This document shows positions 10,039 to 18,788 of a stretch of 64,000 nucleotides of DNA, one piece after another (the first letter of the stretch is position 1; each line of letters begins with the position of its first letter). The notes beneath the pieces are model-generated. The model saw only the letters and a program-made list of their open reading frames with translations, was not told where the DNA came from and did no database searches. The stretch comes from Bacteroidales bacterium (lineage in GTDB: Bacteria > Bacteroidota > Bacteroidia > Bacteroidales > UBA1402): contig JAFUIP010000014.1 of the NCBI GenBank assembly GCA_017468435.1, positions 124,001 to 188,000 of the forward strand, read 5' to 3'. Made by a program: the position numbers and the translations under genes.

Positions 10039-11376
10039 ATGCAATATCTCTCTCAACTGCTTGCCTTGGTGGCAGAAATGATACCATATTTATTATTAGG
10101 ATTCCTTTTCGCAGGATTGCTTCACGTGTTGGTACCGCATAAATTTTATCAGAAGTATCTGTCGCAGAATAATTTCCGCTCGGTTATATTGGCCAGTTTA
10201 TTTGGCATTCCTCTGCCACTATGCTCATGCGGCGTCATTCCCACGGCCATGTCGCTACGCAAAGAAGGAGGTTCGAAAGCAGCCACCACCGCCTTTCTCT
10301 GCGCCACGCCCCAAACCGGAGTCGATTCCATCTTGGCCACTTTCTCTGTATTCGGACTCGCTTTTGCCATTATCCGTCCGGCAGCTGCCTTGGTAAGCGC
10401 CTTGCTGATTGGCGGCATTATCTGCATCGTCGAGAAAGAACCAAAAACGGAAAACGCCTCGATGAAATCGGGAAAAACGGGCAAAAACGCCCAAGAAAGC
10501 ATTTGGCAAAAAACGATTCGTGCGCTGCGTTACGGTTTCGTGGAAATGATTCAAGACATAGGCGGACACATGCTCACCGGACTGCTCATTGCCGGACTTA
10601 TTTCTGTGGCCTTGCCCGAAAGTTGGCTGCTATCCTTGTCCGACCGTCCATTGCTGGAAATGATGGCCGTGATGCTGTTTGCCGTGCCCATGTACGTTTG
10701 CGCCACCGGCTCCATTCCCATTGCCGCTGCCCTGATGCTGAAAGGCCTGACGCCCGGCGCCGCACTGGTTTTCCTGATGGCCGGACCCGCTATCAACTTC
10801 GCATCTATCTTAGTGATAAACAAAGCCTTGGGAAAGAAAGTAACCGGCATTTTTGTAGCTTGCATCATCCTTTGCGCCCTGCTTTTCGGGCTGAGCATAG
10901 ACTACCTGATGCCCGCTTCTTGGTTTAACGCGATATCGGCCGCCGGCTCTTGCAGCCACGAAACGGTTTCCGTGTTCCAATGGATTTGCCTGGGATTGTT
11001 TAGCCTTTTGCTTATCAATGCTTTCGCGCTTAGAAAATGCTCACACAAGCACGCACAGACTTGCTCCTGCGGTCAGGAAAGCAACTGCGAAAATAGCGAC
11101 AGCGAACAGCACTGCTCTTGCAGCGATGCTTGCAAAGATGAAATCGAAAGCGAATCTGCCATGCCGGCGCAAACCAAAGCCAGAGTCTATCACGTTGAGG
11201 GAATGCACTGTAACCATTGTCGCAGAAACCTGGAAGAAGCCTTGAACAAATTGCCTGGCGTGGACCAGGCCGAGGTAAGTCTGGAAGAAAAAACCGCCAC
11301 TGTCGTGGGAAGCCACGCCGATGAAGACGTGATAAATTGCATCAAATCATTGGGTTTCGAGCATAGAGAAAATTAG
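10039..11376 (+). CDS. Permease (SO_0444/DUF318-type metal efflux) with C-terminal HMA domain
   Basis: The protein has 445 residues. Residues 1-320 form a polytopic permease of the DUF318 (ArsP-like) family, with conserved PLCSCGVIPTA (60-70) and CATPQTGVDS (88-97). A Cys/His-rich linker follows (about 330-375; CSHKHAQTCSCG and similar), then a heavy-metal-associated domain (380-445) with the GMHCNHC motif (388-394). Related Bacteroidota proteins are called Cu/Zn efflux transporters; the linker and HMA domain probably bind soft metal ions and deliver them to the pore. ATG 10039 is chosen over upstream TTG 9997 because 9997 lies within the promoter -7 element. The 3' end overlaps the convergent HD gene by 30 bases. 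Confidence 0.8.
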   Translation: MQYLSQLLALVAEMIPYLLLGFLFAGLLHVLVPHKFYQKYLSQNNFRSVILASLFGIPLPLCSCGVIPTAMSLRKEGGSKAATTAFLCATPQTGVDSILATFSVFGLAFAIIRPAAALVSALLIGGIICIVEKEPKTENASMKSGKTGKNAQESIWQKTIRALRYGFVEMIQDIGGHMLTGLLIAGLISVALPESWLLSLSDRPLLEMMAVMLFAVPMYVCATGSIPIAAALMLKGLTPGAALVFLMAGPAINFASILVINKALGKKVTGIFVACIILCALLFGLSIDYLMPASWFNAISAAGSCSHETVSVFQWICLGLFSLLLINAFALRKCSHKHAQTCSCGQESNCENSDSEQHCSCSDACKDEIESESAMPAQTKARVYHVEGMHCNHCRRNLEEALNKLPGVDQAEVSLEEKTATVVGSHADEDVINCIKSLGFEHREN

Positions 11377-11988
11377 CTCGCGGAGTGCCTTTTCGTCGGC
11401 GATGAGTGCGTGCAACTCCTTCATCTTGGCAGCGTTAGGCGATTCAGGAATCCAAAGTTTCAGGTATCCCTGCGGACCATATTTTTCTTGTAAATGCTGC
11501 AAGGCTCTTTGATAATGGCCTTCGCTGTCGAGTTGCGGATAATGCTTGAGTCCGTATTGCACCGTGCGCTGCACCACCATGAGCGGATCGATAAGGCGGT
11601 CGGCCTCCGCGATGATTTTTCCGTACATATCTCTGGGAGCGTTCTTTGCACTGGCCCGATGATCTTCCACTGCTTGCGCCATCGTCTCTATTTGCGAAGC
11701 CGAAAAAAAGCCAGACAGAAAAGCATCCTCACGCAAAATCCGGGCCGAGGCCAAATGATGCAACTCGCGTCCTTCGGCCAAGCCCAAATCGTGATAAGCA
11801 GCCGCCACATACAGCATCTCCCTATCCACCGGATAAAATGCCGCCAAATCCAAAGCCCTGCTCATGACCATTTCGGCATGCTCACGACGATGCGCCAAAT
11901 CGAAAAATTCGTAGCGAGGAAGTATTGTGGTGTCAATATATTCAAGCAAAGCCTTCCTGATATCAGGTAGTTGCACACGAGTTTCCAT
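11347..11988 (-). CDS. HD-domain phosphohydrolase
   Basis: 213 residues. The HD signature is present: AHRREHA (H33/H37), AAYHDLGLA (H66, D67), and later ADRLIDP. The family comprises metal-dependent phosphohydrolases of nucleotides and related substrates; this member's substrate cannot be deduced. An ATG start at 11988 is preferred over the upstream GTG at 12012, since the promoter -7 element at 12023-12030 puts transcription start close to 12016, leaving a purine-rich leader before 11988. Transcribed alone; its last 30 bases overlap the end of the permease gene. Confidence 0.75.
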   Translation of the reverse strand: METRVQLPDIRKALLEYIDTTILPRYEFFDLAHRREHAEMVMSRALDLAAFYPVDREMLYVAAAYHDLGLAEGRELHHLASARILREDAFLSGFFSASQIETMAQAVEDHRASAKNAPRDMYGKIIAEADRLIDPLMVVQRTVQYGLKHYPQLDSEGHYQRALQHLQEKYGPQGYLKLWIPESPNAAKMKELHALIADEKALRELIFSMLETQ

Positions 11989-12022
11989 TGTCTTTTCTTT
12001 CTTGTTTTTCACAAAATATTTG

Positions 12023-12030
12023 CAAAAATA
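12023..12030 (-). promoter_or_regulatory. -7 element (TATTTTTG) for the HD-domain gene
   Basis: On the minus strand TATTTTTG matches TAnnTTTG and lies 35 bases upstream of the ATG at 11988. The -33 region is poor. Confidence 0.45.
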
Positions 12031-12113
12031 CTTAAAGATATTTTGCTATTTAACATTTTCTTTGCTCTTTTGCGAGTCCTTACTGATAAACACGAATTTT
12101 AATTAATAATACT

Positions 12114-12833
12114 ATGAAACAAGCTGTCAGAATTCAGACATCTGTGCTGAATGCCATGGAAAAAAAGGCTCTCGTTGCCATGGCAAAACGAACTCCAAAG
12201 TGTATTTCGTCCGATCACATGACATTTCTCGGCTTTATCGGAGCCGTGGTTATTGCAACAGGTTACATCCTCTCAGACAGGAACATCAACTTTCTTTGGC
12301 TGGCTTCGGCCGGCTTGTTCATCAACTGGATTGGCGACTCCATGGACGGAACGCTTGCCCGCGTGCGCAAGGAAGAACGTCCGGTATATGGATTTTTCGT
12401 CGATCACATGATGGACGGCATCAACGAAACCATTATGTTGGTGGGCATAGGATTGTCGTCCTTGGTAGATTTTCGCTTGGCCATGATGGTGTTGGTTTTC
12501 TATTTGTTGCTGTCTATCTACGTGTATATCAGCACTTACCTGAAAGCCGAGTTTAAATTGACCTTCGCCAAGATGGGGCCTACCGAGCTTAGATTTATCG
12601 TACTTTGTATCAACACTTTATTTATATATTGCAAGCCGCTGCGCGAGTTTTCATTGGCCATCAACTTCCGCGACACGCTCTACACTTTGCACGCGCTCGA
12701 TATGGCCGCGCTGATTATCTCCGCCCTGCTTGCACTGCTGTTTCTCGTTAATTTTGTTCATGACGCCATCGATTATGCCAAAAAGGAAGCACTCGCTCGA
12801 GGTTCGTCTACTCATGCACAGACTACGGCCTAA
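12114..12833 (+). CDS. CDP-alcohol phosphatidyltransferase family membrane protein
   Basis: 239 residues, integral membrane. The family signature is complete: GDSMDGTLAR followed by G and DHMMD, giving D75, D78, G79, A82, R83, G93, D97 and D101. These enzymes move a phosphatidyl group from a CDP-linked lipid to an alcohol, releasing CMP, in the cytoplasmic membrane. The acceptor (inositol, glycerol phosphate or another) cannot be told from the motif. It overlaps the next gene, an acyltransferase homologue, so the two probably serve one lipid pathway. Confidence 0.82.
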   Translation: MKQAVRIQTSVLNAMEKKALVAMAKRTPKCISSDHMTFLGFIGAVVIATGYILSDRNINFLWLASAGLFINWIGDSMDGTLARVRKEERPVYGFFVDHMMDGINETIMLVGIGLSSLVDFRLAMMVLVFYLLLSIYVYISTYLKAEFKLTFAKMGPTELRFIVLCINTLFIYCKPLREFSLAINFRDTLYTLHALDMAALIISALLALLFLVNFVHDAIDYAKKEALARGSSTHAQTTA

Positions 12834-13488
12834 AGCCAAACTGAAGGTGATTGGAGAAGAGAAATTGTTGCGCGAAAATGAGCCTTTCGTCATGGTGTGC
12901 AATCATGGAATGTGGCACATGCCGGTAGCAGCCATTCTCAACTTGAGCGTGTCGTTTCGTCCTTGGATTCACGATGTGATGCTCAAAAAAGAAACTTGCA
13001 AACATGAGCTGGAAAAGATTTTAGAAAAAATTCCGGAGATTTCTGAAAGAATGAAAGATCGCATTGCTTCTTTTGGCGGCAAATTGGTGAGCCGCATCTT
13101 AAACGATTTCGACCCGATTCCTGTGGTAAGAGGCTGTTCGCGGGAGGTTATCAAAACACTTCAAATCAGCATCGAGGCGCTAAAGAATGGTGACAATCTG
13201 CTCATTTTTCCTGAAATGCCTCGATGCAGTTGTGCCGATATAGACCAAGAAGCCAAAATGGCCGAGCAACTTCGTGATCTTTACACTGGTTTTGCCCAAC
13301 TCGGAAAACTTTACTTCAGACAAAGCGGAAAATCACTGCGATTCTTCCCTATTTACATCAACCGCGAAAAAGAGACCCTGCAGATTGGAGACGCGGTTTG
13401 TTTTGATGCCGGAAACGATGCCATGGCCGAAAAACATCGTATCAGCGGGGAATTGTATCGTCGCCTGAAGCTGATGGCAGAGAATTAA
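12814..13488 (+). CDS. PlsC-like acyltransferase with altered HX4D motif
   Basis: 224 residues from ATG 12814; ATG 12775 is an alternative that adds 13 residues. Either start lies inside the preceding phosphatidyltransferase gene, so translation is probably coupled. The fold is suggested by VMVCNHGMWHMP (27-37) and IFPEMPRCS (131-139), which line up with motifs I (NHxxxxD) and III (FPEGTRS) of glycerolipid acyltransferases. The catalytic Asp of HX4D is replaced by Met (H31, M36) and the Gly-Thr of motif III by Met-Pro. It may use another acceptor or a shifted residue, or be catalytically dead. Confidence 0.65.
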   Translation: MHRLRPKAKLKVIGEEKLLRENEPFVMVCNHGMWHMPVAAILNLSVSFRPWIHDVMLKKETCKHELEKILEKIPEISERMKDRIASFGGKLVSRILNDFDPIPVVRGCSREVIKTLQISIEALKNGDNLLIFPEMPRCSCADIDQEAKMAEQLRDLYTGFAQLGKLYFRQSGKSLRFFPIYINREKETLQIGDAVCFDAGNDAMAEKHRISGELYRRLKLMAEN

Positions 13489-13519
13489 TTTGATTTTGCA
13501 ACAAGAAACATTACCTTTG
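13489..13519 (+). promoter_or_regulatory. Promoter of the DUF819-nitroreductase-PepP operon
   Basis: TTTG (13489-13492), 19 bases, then TACCTTTG (13512-13519): a full match to the Bacteroidota consensus. The leader that follows holds a small inverted repeat, CTCGA (13524-13528) and TCGAG (13541-13545), that could be an operator or hairpin. Confidence 0.75.
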
Positions 13520-13572
13520 CTTGCTCGAGTAAACCTTAGTTCGAGATATATAGATAATTAAAAAAGAGAGTT

Positions 13573-14730
13573 ATGGCTAGTATTAACAGCATTATTCTGC
13601 TGATTGTGTTCTTGTTGGCACCAATTGGTGTATTGTGGCTCTGCCGCAAGGTGAAATTTTTGGGCAAAGTAGGCCCCATTCTTATTCTTTACATTATCGG
13701 GTTCATTATCGGTAATTTACCTTTCATCAACCAGGGAACCATGCCCATGAAAGATTTGGTGACCACCATCATGATTCCATTGGCCATTCCTATGTTGCTT
13801 TTTTCTTGCTCGTTCAACTTCAGCGTGCTTAAAGACAGTGGTAAGGCATTGATTCTCGGACTGATAGCAGCTATCATCGCCGTAGTGAGCGGTTACTTCA
13901 TCTTCGGAGTCAACATTCCCGACGGTCACAAGGTGGCCGCGCTCCTGATGGGCTGCGAAACGGGCGGCACCATCAACATGGCATCTTTGCAGCAAATGCT
14001 TGACGTTCCGAACGAAACCTACATTCTGCTCAACACTTACGACATGATTGTCTGCTTCATTTACCTGCTTTTCCTGATGTCTTTCGGTATTCGCTGGAGC
14101 CGCAAAATCATGCCATTCAACAAAGCAAACATCGATGCCAACGCAGTTATCGAAGTGGAAGACGAAAATGCCAACAATCCTTACAAAGGCTTTTTCACCA
14201 AGGCTTGGATGGGCCAGATCTGGAAGATTTTCTTGGCCGTTATCGTTTGCATCGCCTTGTCTTACTTGCTGACTTTGATTTGCCCGAAATCTTGGTTTAT
14301 GCCCATTTTCATCTTGGGAATCACCACTTTCGCCATTATCTCATCCTTTTTCAAACCCATCAAGAAGCTCGACAAGAGCTACGATGCCGGTATGTACCTT
14401 ATTTACATTTTCTCTATTGCAATGGCTTCCATGGCCGACTTGCGCAACATCAACTTGACCGAAGAGCTTAACGTGATGGGATACTTGTTCTTCATCGTGT
14501 TTGGTTCACTCCTGATTTTGTGGCTGCTTTGCGCCATTTTTAAGGTGGATGCCGACTTGTCCGTGATAACTTCCGTATCTCTGGTAAATTCTCCGCCATT
14601 CGTGCCCATGATTGCTTCTGCCCAGAAAAACAAATCCATGCTCGTTCCGGGTATCACCGTCGGTCTGATTGGCTTTGCCGTGGGCAATTACTTAGGATTC
14701 ATCATTGCACAATTTCTATCTAACTTTTAA
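13573..14730 (+). CDS. DUF819 family membrane protein
   Basis: 385 residues with about ten hydrophobic segments. Glycine-rich membrane stretches such as AALLMGCETGGTINMASL and the overall length match DUF819, a family of putative carboxylate-type transporters of unknown substrate. It is first in a three-gene operon, 12 bases before the exported nitroreductase and upstream of an aminopeptidase P. The association is suggestive only; the substrate is unknown. Confidence 0.75.
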   Translation: MASINSIILLIVFLLAPIGVLWLCRKVKFLGKVGPILILYIIGFIIGNLPFINQGTMPMKDLVTTIMIPLAIPMLLFSCSFNFSVLKDSGKALILGLIAAIIAVVSGYFIFGVNIPDGHKVAALLMGCETGGTINMASLQQMLDVPNETYILLNTYDMIVCFIYLLFLMSFGIRWSRKIMPFNKANIDANAVIEVEDENANNPYKGFFTKAWMGQIWKIFLAVIVCIALSYLLTLICPKSWFMPIFILGITTFAIISSFFKPIKKLDKSYDAGMYLIYIFSIAMASMADLRNINLTEELNVMGYLFFIVFGSLLILWLLCAIFKVDADLSVITSVSLVNSPPFVPMIASAQKNKSMLVPGITVGLIGFAVGNYLGFIIAQFLSNF

Positions 14731-14742
14731 TATCTTACTAGT

Positions 14743-15330
14743 ATGAAGACTTTTCGTTTTTTATTGACTTTTGCTTTATTATTGACCTCTATGAGTGCTT
14801 GTTGTGAGAAAAAATCTGCCTCGGCAAACGAAAACGAAGTGATTCAAACCATCATGGAAAGACGCAGCATCCGCAAATATGCGCCCCAAGCTGTTTCGAA
14901 AGACACGATGGAAATCATTTTGGATTGCGGTATCAATGCGCCCAATGCCATGAACCGCCAGAGTTGGGAAATCCGCGTCATCGAAATGGCCAAGCATCCC
15001 GAATTTGTTGAAGCCTTGCCTAAGGGCATTTTCCGCGGCGCGCCCACCATGGTGTTCGTTGCCAACGAAACGGCCAATAGATTCTCGCAAGTAGATTGCG
15101 GATTGTTGGGTGAAAACATGATTTTGGCTGCTCAATCCATGGGCATCGGCTCTGTTGTATTGGGAGGTCCGGCTGCCATGATTGCCGAAAACCCTGAACT
15201 GAAGCCGCTTTTGGAAACGCTCGATTTCAGCCAAGGCTATCAATTGTTGTATTGCATCGGCTTCGGACAAGCTTTGGAAAGCCCCGACGCCAAACCCAGA
15301 ATGAAAGAAAAATATCGTTTCATCGACTAA
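14743..15330 (+). CDS. Exported nitroreductase-family lipoprotein
   Basis: 195 residues. The N-terminus is a lipoprotein signal peptide with a likely lipobox ending at C20 (LLTSMSAC). The rest is a nitroreductase domain with MERRSIRKYAP (38-48) and NAPNAMNRQSW, the usual FMN-phosphate-binding and NAD(P)H-side elements. Members are FMN-dependent reductases, normally cytoplasmic, so a lipid anchor is unusual: it implies FMN and an electron donor outside the inner membrane, or an uncleaved anchor facing the cytoplasm. Lies between DUF819 and pepP in one operon. Confidence 0.72.
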   Translation: MKTFRFLLTFALLLTSMSACCEKKSASANENEVIQTIMERRSIRKYAPQAVSKDTMEIILDCGINAPNAMNRQSWEIRVIEMAKHPEFVEALPKGIFRGAPTMVFVANETANRFSQVDCGLLGENMILAAQSMGIGSVVLGGPAAMIAENPELKPLLETLDFSQGYQLLYCIGFGQALESPDAKPRMKEKYRFID

Positions 15331-15341
15331 GATTCCTTATT

Positions 15342-16730
15342 ATGTTTTCTGCTGATACCTACCGTCAAAGACGCCAGATTCTGTCTGAAAGATTGGGCTC
15401 GGGCATCGCGCTGTTCTTAGGCAACGAAGAAAGCCCCATGAACTATCCTGACAATTGTTTTCCTTTCCGTCAGGACAGTAACTTCTTGTATTACTTTGGC
15501 ATAGACTTTCCGGGCATTGCCGCCCTCATCGACATCGACAACAATCGCTGTGTGCTTTATGGCGACGACTACAGCATCGACGATATTGTCTGGATGGGCC
15601 CGCAACCCAAAATGTCCGATCGCGCGGCTGCGGTAGGTGTGGAAAACGTGGAAAGTTCCGCTTCGCTGAAAACCTTCATCGACAAGGCTTTACAGAGCAA
15701 CCGTCAGATTCATTTCACGCTGCCTTATCATCATGCGGTAAAGATTCGTTTGGCTGCTTTGTTAGATTGTCCTTTGGGCGCCTTGGCCGAAAAAGAAACG
15801 GTAGAACTGATTAAAGCCATTGTGTCTCAGCGAGAAATAAAGAGCGAAGAAGAATTGGCCGAAATCGAAAAGGCGGTGGACGTGTCGGTTGATATGCACG
15901 TGGCTGCCATGCAAACCGCCCGCCCGGGCATGATGGAAGCACAAGTGGCCGCCCGCGTGGAAGAAATCGCTTTGGCCGCCAATGGCTACATTTCTTTCCC
16001 GGTGATTGCTTCGAAAAACGGCCAGACCTTGCACAATCATTATCACGGTAACATCCTGAAAAAGGGCGATTTGTTCTTGCTCGATGCCGGTGCCGAACTT
16101 GAAAGCCGCTATTGTGGCGACCTTTCGAGCACCTTCCCCGTGGGACAAGGCTTCACCGACCGACAGAAACTGATTTACGAAATGTCTTTGCAATCGCACT
16201 ATACCGCCATAGAACATTTGCGCGAGGGCATCACTTATAAGGAAGTGCATTTTGCCGTTTGCCGCAAACTGGCCGACAACATGAAGTCGCTCGGCCTGCT
16301 CAAAGGCAATGTGGACGACATCGTGGCTGCCGGCGCGCACGCGCTTTTCCTGCCTCACGGACTGGGCCATCAGATGGGTCTCGACGTGCACGACATGGAG
16401 AACTTGGGCGAAGTATGGGTGGGCTACGACGGCGAGCCTAAGAGCACGCAATTCGGCTTGAAGTCGCTGCGTTTTGCCAAAGCCCTGAAACAAGGACACG
16501 TGTTCACCGTTGAGCCGGGTATTTACTTCATTCCCGAACTTATCGACCTTTGGCGTGAACGTCATATCCACGACGATTTCATCGTATGGAACGAGGTAGA
16601 AAAATGGCGTGATTTCGGCGGCATCCGCAACGAAGAGAACTACACCATCACGGCACAGGGACCCAAGCGTTTGGGTACGAAAGTAAAACCCAAGACCGTG
16701 GCCGAAGTTGAGTCAATCATTTGTAAGTAA
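15342..16730 (+). CDS. pepP: Xaa-Pro aminopeptidase (aminopeptidase P)
   Basis: 462 residues from ATG 15342; the longer frame overlaps the nitroreductase gene and lacks homology. It has an N-terminal aminopeptidase P domain (1-~160) and a C-terminal M24 'pita-bread' domain. All five metal ligands are visible: D248 (LLDAG), D260 (CGDLS), H343 (GLGHQMG), E391 (TVEPGIY) and E431 (IRNEENY). It removes an N-terminal residue before proline in the cytoplasm. Last gene of the operon; it ends 10 bases from the convergent antiporter gene. Confidence 0.9.
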   Translation: MFSADTYRQRRQILSERLGSGIALFLGNEESPMNYPDNCFPFRQDSNFLYYFGIDFPGIAALIDIDNNRCVLYGDDYSIDDIVWMGPQPKMSDRAAAVGVENVESSASLKTFIDKALQSNRQIHFTLPYHHAVKIRLAALLDCPLGALAEKETVELIKAIVSQREIKSEEELAEIEKAVDVSVDMHVAAMQTARPGMMEAQVAARVEEIALAANGYISFPVIASKNGQTLHNHYHGNILKKGDLFLLDAGAELESRYCGDLSSTFPVGQGFTDRQKLIYEMSLQSHYTAIEHLREGITYKEVHFAVCRKLADNMKSLGLLKGNVDDIVAAGAHALFLPHGLGHQMGLDVHDMENLGEVWVGYDGEPKSTQFGLKSLRFAKALKQGHVFTVEPGIYFIPELIDLWRERHIHDDFIVWNEVEKWRDFGGIRNEENYTITAQGPKRLGTKVKPKTVAEVESIICK

Positions 16731-16740
16731 GAAACTTACA

Positions 16741-17709
16741 TTACATCGTTTTAATAAGCCAGAAAAGGTAGATGGCATACACGGCCAGCATGAATGCGCC
16801 TTGCCATCTGCCAATGCGATGTTTGCCTTTCCAAACGAAAATCATCACTAAGAAACAGCCAAGGAAGGCCATGCCCGAGTCGAGCAGAAGGCCGGGATAA
16901 TCGCTGAGTGGGCGTATAGTGGCGCTGGTTGCCAGCACGAAGAATACGTTGAAGATATTGGAACCGATGACGTTTCCTATGGCCATGTCGCCGTTTTTCT
17001 TGAGTACGGCCATCACTGAAGTGGCGAGTTCAGGCAGAGAAGTTCCCAAGGCAACCACCGTCACACCGATAATGGCATCGCTTACGCCCCAACTGCGGGC
17101 AATGGCTGTAGCCGAATTGACGATGAGATTTCCGCCCACAATCAAAAGTGCCAGACCGCCGGCAATCATCAACAAAGACAACCACAAAGCCTTGACTTTC
17201 ACTTCTTCCTCGGCCTGCGAAGCTCCGTCTTTCAGTCCGGTCTTGATGGTTTGATACATGAAGATGATGAAAATCAGCAGCAGAATGATACCATCCACGC
17301 GCGAAATACCCATGTCGCCCATGCCCGGAATAAAGAAATTCATACCCATCAGCAGCACGACAAGTCCGGCCAAAGCGGCCAAAGGAATTTCGAAATGTCG
17401 TAAAGACTTCTGACATACAATGGGATAAATGGTGGCAGAAACACCCAGAATAATAAAGACGTTGATAATGTTGCTTCCCAAAACGTTGGTTAGGGCAATT
17501 TCGTTGTTTCCACTGATAGCTGCCACCAAATTCACCACCAACTCGGGCGCGGATGTACCGAAAGCCACCACGGTAAGACCAATCAAGAGGTCGGAAATTT
17601 TCATTCGTTTGGCTACGCTACTTGCGCCATCCACCAAAAAATCGGCACCAAAAGTAAGGCTTACAAAACCGACAACAATCCAAATGTAGGGTAAAATTGC
17701 TTGCATCAT
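16741..17709 (-). CDS. Calcium/sodium antiporter (CaCA family, YrbG-like)
   Basis: 322 residues, about ten membrane segments in two inverted halves. Each half has its alpha-repeat: VAFGTSAPELVVN and VALGTSLPELATS, which carry the ion-coordinating Glu residues. Between them is a short cytoplasmic loop (TGLKDGASQAEEEVKVK). It exchanges Ca2+ (or K+) for Na+ across the inner membrane. The start codon shares an ATGA with the stop of the upstream barrel-like gene, so it is translationally coupled. Last gene of a leftward chain beginning with the rhomboids. Confidence 0.85.
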   Translation of the reverse strand: MMQAILPYIWIVVGFVSLTFGADFLVDGASSVAKRMKISDLLIGLTVVAFGTSAPELVVNLVAAISGNNEIALTNVLGSNIINVFIILGVSATIYPIVCQKSLRHFEIPLAALAGLVVLLMGMNFFIPGMGDMGISRVDGIILLLIFIIFMYQTIKTGLKDGASQAEEEVKVKALWLSLLMIAGGLALLIVGGNLIVNSATAIARSWGVSDAIIGVTVVALGTSLPELATSVMAVLKKNGDMAIGNVIGSNIFNVFFVLATSATIRPLSDYPGLLLDSGMAFLGCFLVMIFVWKGKHRIGRWQGAFMLAVYAIYLFWLIKTM

Positions 17710-18767
17710 TTTCCAAATAAGTTCTTAAGCGGTCGGGATTCTCGGAGCCAATCGGTCGAAAGCCGACAAATCAATTGCTGCTGATGATCCAGACCAAATT
17801 CTTTAGTATAATGTAAATTCCACGATATTAAGCAGTTGACAAAATTATTGCGAAGCAGATAGAAAAACACATCGCAACGATTATAGAAAGTGGATTGATA
17901 AAAGGGATCGCCTAAATATAATTCGTTGCCCGCGCCGGAGTACAAGGGTTGCAGATTATTGCCCACAAAAAGGGTGTTTTTCAAACCGATGAATTTCCAT
18001 TGCGCGTACAGATCGAAAACCAAAGACTCCGATAAAATGGGCTCCGAGGCGTGGATTCTGTCCCATTGATACGACCAAATGTAGCCGCTTTGCACATAAA
18101 GCGAATCGAGAAGCGGAATATTCACTCCTATGACAGGATTGATGAAAGCATCGTCACAAACGCCGTTTTTCTGAAATTTTTTGCTGGCCAAATGATTCAT
18201 CTGAATAAGCCCGCCGGCCTGGAAAATACCGAAACCATAACGTCCGTTCATAAGCAAACGGAAGGCTTCGCGCTGATCTTCGCTCTGCATGGAGCGCCAA
18301 TCGCACATCAAATCGTAAAAACCTCTATCGCCTTGAAATTGAACGAGTGCGCCCTGGATATTCGGATGCACGTAGGCGATGGAATCGTAGAGCACATAAG
18401 CGGGCAAATCTTGCGAAAGATTCTCGTAGGGAAGCGCACCTAAATAAAACTTGAAACCAGACTGAGGCTTATGGAAACAATAATAGAGCGTGGGCACGAA
18501 ATCTTCGCGACGGAAACTCATGCCCATGGGCTTGGTGTAATGCGCACCCAACATCAGACGATGCTCGCCACCATTCGGGCCGCTCAGCTGTGTACCGATT
18601 TCGGGCGAAAGACGTATGGCAAAAAGTGTTTGTGAACGCTGAAAGTCTGCATCGTACTCTCGGTTGTCGAAATAGCCGAGCGCATCAACCTTGTAAACGA
18701 ACTGCTGGGCATTCATCGACAAAGCCGACAGAGATAACAATATGATTATCAGCTTCAAATACTTCAT
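17706..18767 (-). CDS. Outer-membrane barrel-like protein, unrecognised family
   Basis: 353 residues with a clear signal peptide (MKYLKLIIILLSLSALSMNA, then QQF). The mature part alternates aromatic and polar residues in strand-like runs (KFYLGALPYENL, GYIWSYQWDRIH), is free of long hydrophobic helices, and looks like an outer-membrane barrel. A family name was not recognised. It starts 21 bases after priA and overlaps the antiporter by ATGA. The function is unknown. Confidence 0.6.
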   Translation of the reverse strand: MKYLKLIIILLSLSALSMNAQQFVYKVDALGYFDNREYDADFQRSQTLFAIRLSPEIGTQLSGPNGGEHRLMLGAHYTKPMGMSFRREDFVPTLYYCFHKPQSGFKFYLGALPYENLSQDLPAYVLYDSIAYVHPNIQGALVQFQGDRGFYDLMCDWRSMQSEDQREAFRLLMNGRYGFGIFQAGGLIQMNHLASKKFQKNGVCDDAFINPVIGVNIPLLDSLYVQSGYIWSYQWDRIHASEPILSESLVFDLYAQWKFIGLKNTLFVGNNLQPLYSGAGNELYLGDPFYQSTFYNRCDVFFYLLRNNFVNCLISWNLHYTKEFGLDHQQQLICRLSTDWLRESRPLKNLFGK

Positions 18768-18788
18768 ACAAATGGGGCGCTTCGTGGC

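Noticed and set aside
13524..13545. Riboswitch in the DUF819 leader
   Set aside because: Only a five-pair inverted repeat is visible; there is no terminator or larger fold in the ~50-base leader.
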